Origin: Stentor roeselii
Lineage: Eukaryota > Ciliophora > Heterotrichea > Heterotrichida > Stentoridae
Assembly (NCBI GenBank): GCA_006503475.1
Contig: RSEH01000008.1
Coordinates: forward strand, 1-64,000
Direction of reading: 5' to 3'
DNA length: 64,000 nucleotides
Both the position numbers and the translations under genes were made by a program. Position 1 is the first letter of the stretch. Every line of letters starts with the position of its first letter. The notes beneath the pieces are model-generated. The model saw nothing but the letters and a program-made list of their open reading frames with translations. It searched no databases and was not told where the DNA came from. Below are positions 52,675 to 60,755 of this stretch, piece by piece.

Positions 52675-54492
52675 TTAGATAACTTCTACGACTATCTCAT
52701 TGCAAGCCACTATCTCATGCTCACTCTCAACGATCACGAAGCCTCGATATACTCCTGCCTTGCTTTGAGCGAGAATCTCAAGTTTTAACTTCTGTGGAGC
52801 TCCAGGCTCGACAGTGTACTCGTTTTGGGATATTTTTATTAGACTGTCGTTTTTCACTTGGATGTGAAAAACTTGTACGGCTTCTTTCGTGTTTTTTAGA
52901 GAAATTTTTGAGTTTTTACCAACTCCTACCTCGAGACTTATGTTAAAACTCTCGGTCACTGGGTATGGAGACTCGTTGTTTGACTCTTGCATGTCTTCGT
53001 CTTCTTCGTAGTGCTCTGAATTATCGTCGGGTTCTGGCTTTGACGAGGGGTCGTGAGGTTTGGATTCTGATGAGTGGGAGGGAGGTACTTCGTGTTTTGT
53101 GGAGACTTCGTGGTGGTTTGGAACTTCTTCGTGGTGCTTTGGAATTTCTTCGTGGTGGTTTGAAGCTTCTTCGTGTGGAGGCTTCTTATGTTCTTCGTGT
53201 TTAGGATTTTCTTCATGGTGTTTAGGTGGTTCCTCATGATGATTTGGTGGATCTTCATGATGTTTGGGTGGCTCTTCATGGTGCTTGGGTGGTTCCTCAT
53301 GATGTTTTGGTGGATCTTCGTGATGTTTAGGGGGTTCTTCATGATTTTTGGGTGGTTCCTCATGATGCTTTGGCGGATCTTCATGATGTTTGGGTGGCTC
53401 TTCATGATGCTTGGGTGGCTCTTCATGATGTTTCGGGGGCTCTTCATGATGTTTCGGGGGCTCTTCATGATGTTTCGGGGGCTCTTCATGATGCTTTGGG
53501 GCCTCTTCATGCTTTGAAGGCTCTTCTTTAGGATTTGCATGGGCTTCAGGCACAGCAGGAGGTTTTTGAGGTTCTTCTTGATGTTTTGGTGGGTCTTCAT
53601 GCTGCTTCACATGGTCTTCAGAAGGTTTTGAATGTGAGTCAGGGATCTTTGGAGGCTCTTCTTTATGTTTTGAGGACTCTTCTGTGTGCTTGGCTGGCTC
53701 ATCGTGCTTGATTGGGTCTGAAGTCTTTGGGACCTCACTTGTATGTTTAGGCTCTTCAGTGTTCTTAGCTGGCGCACTTTCGGCAGGCTTAGTGGGCGTA
53801 ACAACTGGAGGAGCACTACTAGATCCATCATTTTTCACCTCTTTTGGTGCAGGGGTGGGAACCTTAACTTCTTCTTTTTTCACAACTGCAGGTTCAGGTA
53901 GTTTTTTTTCTTCGACAGGCGGTTTGACAGGTTCAGTTTTCTTTTCTTCAATCTTGGCCGGTTTGGGTGGTTGATTTGATGAATTCACTTTCATAGAGTT
54001 ATCTGGAGAAGATGACTTTTTATCGGCAGTTTCTTGCTTCTCAGCAGTAGGAGGCTTCGGTCTTTTAGGGACTTCTGGCTTTGACTGGAATTCTTTGAAG
54101 CCAGTAGTTTGTGGTGTGGCTTTTTCTTCGATATGCCCGTCAAGAATATCTCTGATGTTCTTGGCAACCATAGCAGGATGTGGCCAGATTCCGTGTTTAA
54201 GCTTAGAAAAGATGATCTTTCCACGAAAGTAGACCTCAAACGATCCAGTCTTAGGAAAGCTGAGCTTTGCGAAAGGTGATCTATCAGTCTTTTGGGTGAT
54301 GATTCCCATAATTGTGGGATGTTCTTGGTTCTCCAAGACAGTTACTTCAGGACAATCACTTTCAATTTGCGATCTGGTCTTTTCATAGATGTCCTTGTAT
54401 TTCTTTTCGTCATGGTTCGTGCACCATTTGTGCTTATCACAGTCTTTGCTGAATGAATTTTACCAGTGTTCGATCACGACAACGTCTTCCAT
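52675..54492 (-). CDS. Rdx (selenoprotein-W-like) domain fused to His/Pro/Glu repeat and Ig-like domain (2 exons)
   Basis: The first exon is only 29 nt, and the intron (54449-54463) splits the codon of C10. Together they encode 600 residues. Residues 1-125 look like the thioredoxin-like Rdx fold of selenoproteins W/T/H: a first strand VVVIEHC, the redox motif C10-K-D-C13, and the closing FEVYFRGKIIFSKLKHGIWP...IRDIL. Where animal proteins may have selenocysteine, this one has Cys. A Pro/Lys/Glu-rich region follows, then about 20 copies of a 7-residue PPKHHEE/PPKHHED unit (centred near residues 300-420). The last 110 residues form a beta-sandwich (SLEVGVGKNSKISLKNTKEA...VYRGFVIVES) like the ASH/MSP-type Ig domains of ciliary proteins. 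The His-rich repeat could bind metal. This architecture is unfamiliar. Confidence 0.82.
53160..53560 (-). repeat. 21-bp tandem repeat encoding PPKHHEE units
   Basis: About 20 copies of a 7-codon unit, with E/D exchange and one H-to-N exchange (KNHEE). Near-identical copies at 53395-53490 indicate recent expansion. A more diverged border (SNHHEEIPKHHEEVPNHHE) lies toward the C-terminal side. Confidence 0.9.
54449..54463 (-). other. 15-nt intron of the Rdx fusion gene (CAG acceptor)
   Basis: On the coding strand the sequence is gtaaaattcattcag, phase 2, with A at position 10. It interrupts the first cysteine codon of the CxxC motif, so splicing is needed to make the redox site. Confidence 0.85.
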
Positions 54493-54570
54493 CTTTATTT
54501 AGAAGAACTGAAAGAATTTAATCCAAAAAGTTGTTTTTTTTAGATTTTTTTAGTTTTTTTGATTTATTAT

Positions 54571-55533
54571 CTACTCTTTCTCCACTTTTTTCTTCTTTTT
54601 CATGATTTTCGTATTGTTTTCTTTGCGTTGTTGCCTCTTGTTCTGCAATTTTATCTGTTCTTTTCTCACAATTTTCTTTGTTCCTTTCAATGCACTTGGG
54701 TGTCGAGGTTTCATGATAGGAGCATTTTCAACGATTTCATTCATTTTTTTGAAAGATTTGACATCGTAAAATTTGTGTTTTTTTTCTTCTGAGGGCTTTT
54801 TTTGAGCTTTTGGGTCACTTCCTGGCTCGACTGCCTTTGATACTCGCAGTCGTCGGCCTCGGAATAAGGAATTGTTTTTCGCGATCGCTCGCTTGGCTGG
54901 CTTTTTCTCTACAAAGCAAACATATGCGATTCCTTTACCTTCGAATGTGCTTGGGTTTCTGATCACTCTTACGTATTTTATTTCTCCGAATTCTTTGAAC
55001 TCTTCCCAGAGTTCTTCGTCTTTTACGTCAAATGGAAGGTTTCCTACGAAGACGGAATTTTCAGTGTTTTTTTCGGGATTTGAAGCTAAGTCGACTCGCA
55101 GATGCCTGCCTTTAAACTCTTGTCCATTAAGTTTCAAACTATCCTTAGCCTCCTCTTCAGAGCTAAACAAGACATAAAAATTGCAAGTTTCACTTGAAGA
55201 CTTGTACTACCTAATCCTTACCTTTTTCAAAGCAACAGCAGCAACAACAGGCATCTTTCCTCTATCAAGTGGAATACTTCTTCTCCAAACTTTAACAACT
55301 TCTCCATAACTCTCTAAAAGTCGCCGAATATGTTTTTTTTTGCATTCAAGTCCAACATTTCCCACAAAAACAACTCGCTTGGCCTCATCCTTCGAAAGTT
55401 CCGCCTGAGTCGGTTTCTTGCTCTCAGCAACAGGAGCAGGAGGAGCAGGTTTCGCCGCCTGAAAAGGAGTTCCCGAGAAGAAACTACTTTTAGAAGAAGA
55501 CCCTAACATTTCAGTAAGTGATCCAAGTTCCAT
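54571..55533 (-). CDS. RBM34: RBM34/Nop12-like RNA-binding protein, two RRMs (2 exons)
   Basis: A 15-nt intron (55207-55221) falls inside the first RRM, and splicing yields 315 residues from ATG 55533. RRM1 begins RVVFVGNVGLECKKKHIRRLLESYGEV and continues past the intron as CNFYVLFSSEEEAKDSL. RRM2 has NSVFVGNLPFDVKDEELWEEF (RNP2) and KGIAYVCFV (RNP1). The start SLTEMLGSSSKSSFFSGTPF and the Lys-rich C-terminal tail match RBM34/Nop12, nucleolar proteins of 60S ribosome assembly. An upstream in-frame ATG at 55587 would add 18 mostly Phe/Cys residues and is less likely. Confidence 0.88.
55207..55221 (-). other. 15-nt intron of the RBM34/Nop12 gene
   Basis: On the coding strand the sequence is gtaaggattaggtag, phase 0, with A at position 10. 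Splicing rejoins the halves of RRM1. Confidence 0.92.
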
Positions 55534-55635
55534 TTTCCAACAGTAACCAAAAAAAAAACAAAAAAAACTAAAATTAAATCTCTTCATTCTTCATATCTCG
55601 AAAATGACTATCCTGAAATTAATGTCCCAATATAA
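55534..55635. promoter_or_regulatory. 102-bp divergent intergenic region
   Basis: Lies between the RBM34-like gene and the next plus-strand gene. Contains A-rich runs near 55550-55565. No recognised factor site. Confidence 0.4.
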
Positions 55636-56787
55636 ATGAATAGTTCTTCAGAGTACAGCATCTCAGAACAACGTAAAGGCCGGAGACGGTTCGATATGCA
55701 AAAAAATGGTGAAACTTCAGGTCTTCCCCACGGGTTCACTTCGAACACTGAAAAACCTGCGGGTTTCCAGCCAGACCGAGTTTCTTACCCGACCCGGCCG
55801 AATGAATATTCAAACGGTTACGCCCCAGGAGAGGGTGTAAAATACGAGGGGTACTCGCAATACCCAGGAGACCCGCCCGGAGCCTCTTACGACCCGAGGT
55901 ACGGTGAAAAGTTCCAAAATGACGACTATTCAAGGCAATATCAAGGAAAATACGATGAAGGCAAACTCGTCCCTTCATCTTATCCCGACAATGCCGAGGT
56001 GTCTAACTATCAAGAGGAAATCGAGAGAATCAGGCAGCAGATTAAGAGAAAGGAAAATGAACTTAGTTATATACAAACAAATCTTAAACCTGGGAATTTA
56101 GAACCTGAGTCTTACCCTTACTTTGAACAGAATAGAGAACCTGCTGATAGAAGACTTTTCGAATCGAGAAAAGTGAATTCTTCTGTTCTTAATGAACAGA
56201 TCAATGAAAAAATCAGGGCTAAAGCTGCACTTCAGATGGAAAAAGAAAAAGAAACTCTTATTCGATTGGAAGCTATGAAAAAAATCAAAGATGATGAAGC
56301 TAGTGAAAAATTTGAAAAAGCGAGAAAAGCTAGAGAGTATCGAGAACAGCTGGAAGCTCAGAATTTCATTAAGTCCAGCTTGAAACAACAGGAAAGAGTA
56401 GAAGTTGGAAGTCAGCAGTTAAAAAATACCAACACCGTCATTTCCACTCCTTTTCCACCTAATCAGAGGTTTACTAGAAGCTCTCCTAAAACAGCTGCTT
56501 TCAACCCGATCACTGGAGTACTTCTAGATGCTTCAAATGACTCTAGAGGGTATGAAAATACTTCGAAACCTCTCAGTGATAATGCTTCTCAGGCCAGTTC
56601 TAGTCTTTCTCAAGGGATACGGTTCACTAGAAACAACCCTAAAGTAGTCCAAAGCTTTCCTATCACTGGATATGCAGCTGGATATGAATGGAAACCTGAA
56701 CTGGAAGCTGAGTTTAGCAAAGTTGGAGATAAACATATGGCTGGATATGGACAGAGACTTATTCAGGGGAATAGAGTTTATGGGTAA
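55636..56787 (+). CDS. Coiled-coil protein with two RFTRxxPK...PITG motifs, unknown
   Basis: This 383-residue protein has a Tyr/Pro/Gly-rich disordered N-terminal third, then a helical, Lys/Glu-rich coiled coil (about residues 115-255, with QEEIERIRQQIKRKENEL and KFEKARKAREYREQLE). The C-terminal part contains a duplicated motif, RFTRSSPKTAAFNPITG near 278 and RFTRNNPKVVQSFPITG near 329. It ends YGQRLIQGNRVYG. Short repeated Pro/Gly motifs after coiled coils are typical of cytoskeletal or axonemal proteins, but the family is not recognised. The start lies in a TATAAATG context. Confidence 0.78.
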   Translation: MNSSSEYSISEQRKGRRRFDMQKNGETSGLPHGFTSNTEKPAGFQPDRVSYPTRPNEYSNGYAPGEGVKYEGYSQYPGDPPGASYDPRYGEKFQNDDYSRQYQGKYDEGKLVPSSYPDNAEVSNYQEEIERIRQQIKRKENELSYIQTNLKPGNLEPESYPYFEQNREPADRRLFESRKVNSSVLNEQINEKIRAKAALQMEKEKETLIRLEAMKKIKDDEASEKFEKARKAREYREQLEAQNFIKSSLKQQERVEVGSQQLKNTNTVISTPFPPNQRFTRSSPKTAAFNPITGVLLDASNDSRGYENTSKPLSDNASQASSSLSQGIRFTRNNPKVVQSFPITGYAAGYEWKPELEAEFSKVGDKHMAGYGQRLIQGNRVYG

Positions 56788-57145
56788 TAGTTATTGATGA
56801 GTTTAGAGGATTTTCAGATGTTTCAAGGAAACTGGGTTAATTGAATAGAGAAGAATTCAGGAATTTCGGGTGGAGTTTAAGTCATAATTCAGCTTTTTTT
56901 TAAATAAAAAATTCCGCCATAGTAAATTCTACATTTATACAATTTTCGTATGGTCTACAGAATTCCGCATTTTCTATGCAATTTAATAGTGTTATAATTA
57001 AGAAAGAAAATAGTGTCTTAGTATCAGATGTTTGAAGTCTGATGTTCTACCTTGTTTTTTAAATGATCTGATGTAAAATTTTCATCATTTAAATTTAACG
57101 TCTGAAGGATTTGATGATGGAAGATGTTATCTGATTCATTAATAA
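56788..57145. other. Gap between two unknown genes
   Basis: About 360 bp of AT-rich sequence. Nothing coding or repetitive was recognised beyond loosely repeated TCTACA and TTCCGCA motifs near 56910-56970. Confidence 0.5.
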
Positions 57146-57721
57146 ATGTCTACTAGCTCTGATGAAAACGATGATACATACAAAACGGTTGATATCAATG
57201 ATCGTAAATCAGTCTTAAGGAAATTTAGACAGTTTAAACAAGAAAACTCTTGCAATTGTGAGAAGCATGTTAAAAAAGAAAATCTCAATACTCACTTTAT
57301 CAGAATTATAAAAAAAATCATTGAATGTCTCAAGAAAGGCACAAAACCAAATAATAAGAAATTCATTTACTTTGAAATAGAAAATTATCATACTAATGAT
57401 ATCTGGAGAAAACTAGATGAGACTTATTATAGAGAAAAAGAACTTCTTGATCAAAAGATGCAACTTAAGCCAGGTCCATTATCTCACAAAAGTGTTAATT
57501 CTGCTTTTTTAAAAGATTTTTTCAGAGAATCAGCTATGGTTGAGTTCTATAAATTAATCCTTCTTCTGTTATTTCATATCAGAATAGTCAAGATTTTAGA
57601 GTTCAACTTCAAGATCAGATGTTGTAAAGAAGATAATCGTTGTGGTGATTGTAATCAAAAATGGTGTGAATTTGAGGAATTTATGTATGATGATTACATT
57701 CAAGATATTCTTAAGTATTAA
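57146..57721 (+). CDS. Lys/Glu-rich protein with C-terminal Cys cluster, unknown
   Basis: This 191-residue protein begins with an acidic Ser/Asp start and a charged helical region with CNCEKHVKK. A short hydrophobic stretch (FYKLILLLLFHIRIV, about 134-148) follows, then a cysteine cluster CCKEDNRCGDCNQKWC that could bind zinc. No family is recognised. Its codons are more AT-rich than those of the conserved genes nearby, and gaps of about 360 bp flank it on both sides, so it may be a young or fast-evolving gene. Confidence 0.6.
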   Translation: MSTSSDENDDTYKTVDINDRKSVLRKFRQFKQENSCNCEKHVKKENLNTHFIRIIKKIIECLKKGTKPNNKKFIYFEIENYHTNDIWRKLDETYYREKELLDQKMQLKPGPLSHKSVNSAFLKDFFRESAMVEFYKLILLLLFHIRIVKILEFNFKIRCCKEDNRCGDCNQKWCEFEEFMYDDYIQDILKY

Positions 57722-58081
57722 TATTCTAGTGAATATAAATCTATTTGAATTGATAAAATTGAGTGAATTTTTATATTCTAACTAAAATTAGATGCTTTCT
57801 TATTGAACCTGCTGCTTAAGAATAATTTTTATCGATTTATTAAATCAAGTTATTTTAAACATAAAAATTAAACCTTGCTACTATGAATCCTCATTTATAT
57901 TACTTGAGCACTTATAAATCATATAAAAAATACAAACCCTTCTATCAATAAACCAAGAATTAATTTCTTCCATTTCATACAAAAATATTCAAAATAATAA
58001 ATAAATTAAACCTTATATCAGCCCATCAATCTTTATTATTCATCCTAAGTCACTTACCTAGCAACCCTCAATCAAATATAA
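57722..58081. other. AT-rich gap
   Basis: About 360 bp without coding character, repeats or RNA signatures that could be recognised by eye. Confidence 0.5.
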
Positions 58082-58516
58082 ATGGAATCCCAAACATCTT
58101 TCCTCGAAAGGACTCGAGCCTTACGCGAGGCATTAAAAAAAAGAGCAAACGACATAGAATCCGGTACATTTTCATTAACAACGGACGATATTCTCGAGCA
58201 AAGTATAAAAAAGAACATCCAGTCATCTCTTGACTTTTACAAGGCACAAAAGAACCCGATGACAAGTTCAGTAAGCCTGGAAAAGCTGGTTATGGAGCGA
58301 AAAAGACGTAACAATATAGAAAAACGGGTGAAAGAACAAGACCCGTTCAAGTTGCCAGAGGTGAAAAAACACTACATGCCTTATCTGAACCGTCTCCCTG
58401 AATTTCCTCTGCCTCGCTTTAAAAAAGTTGTTCGTTATCGAGTCAATTTCACTGGAATCGAGCCCAAGATTAAAAAGCTGAACATGGCTTATTCGGCTCA
58501 CAATTTAAATATTTGA
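58082..58516 (+). CDS. Basic 144-residue protein, unknown
   Basis: The protein is helical and highly charged up to residue 90 (RTRALREALKKRANDIESG, KKNIQSSLDFYKAQK, ERKRRNNIEKRVKEQD). A Pro/Arg-rich end follows, with LPEFPLPRFKKVVRYRV. There are no membrane or signal segments. The stop is TGA, and the start lies in TATAAATG, 48 bp upstream of NSF. No family is recognised. Confidence 0.72.
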   Translation: MESQTSFLERTRALREALKKRANDIESGTFSLTTDDILEQSIKKNIQSSLDFYKAQKNPMTSSVSLEKLVMERKRRNNIEKRVKEQDPFKLPEVKKHYMPYLNRLPEFPLPRFKKVVRYRVNFTGIEPKIKKLNMAYSAHNLNI

Positions 58517-58563
58517 ATAGTAATCTTAATTATTTAGGCTGATCTTGCCTACCATCTTTATAA

Positions 58564-60735
58564 ATGCTACTCAAGCCTCTTAATCTTCCTAGTTCTGAGC
58601 TTGCGTATACCAATCAGGTCTTTTTGAGTAGGGCTGATCATCAGAACTTGCTTCAGAGAAGTAGAAAGACCAGTGCACTCTACGTATCCATAAAAGACTA
58701 CATATTCGCAGCTACGGCACACGACGGTATTAAAGACGGGATCGGTCTAAGCAAGTTCCAACGAGAGCTCCTTCGAATCTCCCTAACAGACACGATATCA
58801 GTCGACCTCTTCCAAGTTCCCGACGACTTCTACATAGGCAGCCTTCACGTGCAAGCCGAAAGCCTATCCAAAAAAAAGAAACTCGAAGTAACAGAAGAAG
58901 AATTCGAAGCCAAACTTCGCGAAGTATTCGAAAACATTGTAATAAACACAGGACAAGTCTTCCTACTCGACTACCAAAGCGTTCCAATCCAAGTAAAAAT
59001 CCTGAAACAATCCAAAATCGACCTAATCGACCCTAAACCCAAACAAGACCCAAAACCATCAACAAAAGGTTTCATTCACACCCAAACTTCCTTCCAAATC
59101 GAAAGTCTCACTGAAAATTTTTTAGAAATCGCTCAATCCAAGTTAAGAACAGTAAACATCTTCGACGAGAGCCGCTTCAACTTCGAAGAACTAGGAATCG
59201 GAGGACTTGACAGAGAATTCGCCCTGATCTTCAGAAGAGCCTTCGCATCAAGACTTTTCCCTCCTCAAGTAGTGAAGAAGCTGGGAATTCAGCATGTTCG
59301 AGGCATGCTGCTTTACGGCCCGCCAGGCACTGGAAAGACTTTAATCGCGAGGCAAATCGCTAAATGTCTGAAGGCCCGAGAGCCGAAGATAGTCAACGGG
59401 CCTGAAGTCTTTGACAAGTACGTCGGGCAGACCGAGGCAAACATCAGAGACCTTTTCAAAGAAGCGGAAGAAGAACAGACCAAGTCAGGTGACAAGAGCA
59501 AGTTGCATATTATTGTGCTTGATGAAATGGACGCCATTGCCAGGCCGAGAGGCACTGTTTCAGGAGGGACTAATGTTCATGATACTGCTGTTAATCAACT
59601 GTTGAGTAAAATCGATGGAGTCAATTCGCTGAATAATATTCTGCTTATTGGAATGACTAATCGAAAGGATATGATTGATGAAGCTATTTTGAGACCTGGA
59701 AGACTTGAAATGCATGTCGAAATCGGATTGCCTGATGAGGCTGGCCGTGTCCAGATCATTAATATCCACACGAAGACTATGAGAGAAAATAATATCATGG
59801 CTTCGGACTTTGACTCACATGAACTAGCTCGTTTGACGAAGAATTATAGTGGCGCTGAAATAGCAGGACTTGTAAAAGCGACGGCAAGTTATGTGTTTAA
59901 CAGAGAGATTGACTTTGAAAATCTGGGAAAAGAGGTGAATATTGAAAATTTGAAAGTTGGAATGAATGACTTTTTAAGTGCTTTAAAGGATATCAAGCCA
60001 CAGTTCGGAGTGGATGAGGAGGACTTGACGAGGTACATCAGGGGAGGCGTTATTGACTACGGCGACGAGTTTAGTCATATGTACCACACCATTGAAATGC
60101 TTATCAATCAAGTAAAAACCAGTCAACAAACACCTCTTCTCAGTGTTTTACTTGAAGGACCTTCTGGCTGTGGAAAGACTGCCCTTGCAGCGAAAATCGC
60201 TTTAGAAAGTGGATTTTCTTATGTAAAAATCATCTCTCCTGAAAACTTCGTAGCTTATACCGAGTCAGGAAAACTAAGCGCAATCGCCAAGGTATTCGAC
60301 GATGCTTACAAATCGCCTCTAAGCCTGATAGTCCTCGATAACATCGAACGTCTCATCGATTATGTCAACAGTGGACCTAGATTCTCAAACAGTATCTTAC
60401 AAGCAATTTTAATCCTCACTAAAAAAATCCCTCCAAGGGCAGATCGAAGAATTTTCATCATGGGAACAACAGCAATGGCAAGTTTTCTTGAAGACCTCGA
60501 TTTAATCAGATCCTTTAACGTCGTCATCGAGGTAAAAAAACTAAAAACTCATGAACAAATCGGAAAAGTTCTAAGAAAATATAAAGTTTCTCGAGAAGAA
60601 ATAAAGAAACTCTCCTCAGAGCACATTGAAGTTCCTATCAAGACCTTAATGCTCGCGACTGAAATGACGACACAAGGCGGTTCTGACTTTACAGCTGAAA
60701 AGTTCTTGGAATGTTTAAACTCTATCTTACTTTGA
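58564..60735 (+). CDS. NSF: N-ethylmaleimide-sensitive factor, SNARE-disassembly ATPase
   Basis: This 723-residue single-exon protein has the full NSF/Sec18 layout. The N domain covers about 1-190, with LPSSELAYTNQVFLS at its start. The D1 AAA domain has Walker A GPPGTGKT (252-259), Walker B IIVLDEMDA with D320-E321, and NRKDMIDEAILRPGRLE as its second region of homology and arginine finger. The D2 AAA domain has Walker A GPSGCGKT from 532 and the divergent Walker B LIVLDNIERLIDY typical of the D2 ring, which binds rather than rapidly hydrolyses ATP. NSF with alpha-SNAP recycles SNARE complexes after membrane fusion. The length is near that of animal NSF (744). The stop TGA lies 20 bp from the convergent EPL1 stop. 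Confidence 0.96.
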   Translation: MLLKPLNLPSSELAYTNQVFLSRADHQNLLQRSRKTSALYVSIKDYIFAATAHDGIKDGIGLSKFQRELLRISLTDTISVDLFQVPDDFYIGSLHVQAESLSKKKKLEVTEEEFEAKLREVFENIVINTGQVFLLDYQSVPIQVKILKQSKIDLIDPKPKQDPKPSTKGFIHTQTSFQIESLTENFLEIAQSKLRTVNIFDESRFNFEELGIGGLDREFALIFRRAFASRLFPPQVVKKLGIQHVRGMLLYGPPGTGKTLIARQIAKCLKAREPKIVNGPEVFDKYVGQTEANIRDLFKEAEEEQTKSGDKSKLHIIVLDEMDAIARPRGTVSGGTNVHDTAVNQLLSKIDGVNSLNNILLIGMTNRKDMIDEAILRPGRLEMHVEIGLPDEAGRVQIINIHTKTMRENNIMASDFDSHELARLTKNYSGAEIAGLVKATASYVFNREIDFENLGKEVNIENLKVGMNDFLSALKDIKPQFGVDEEDLTRYIRGGVIDYGDEFSHMYHTIEMLINQVKTSQQTPLLSVLLEGPSGCGKTALAAKIALESGFSYVKIISPENFVAYTESGKLSAIAKVFDDAYKSPLSLIVLDNIERLIDYVNSGPRFSNSILQAILILTKKIPPRADRRIFIMGTTAMASFLEDLDLIRSFNVVIEVKKLKTHEQIGKVLRKYKVSREEIKKLSSEHIEVPIKTLMLATEMTTQGGSDFTAEKFLECLNSILL

Positions 60736-60755
60736 GTGAATAATCAAAAAACTTA

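Noticed and set aside
53173-53517. A plus-strand hydrophobic protein (Met/Phe/Trp/Leu repeats).
   Set aside because: It is the antisense shadow of the PPKHHEE repeat of the Rdx fusion gene.
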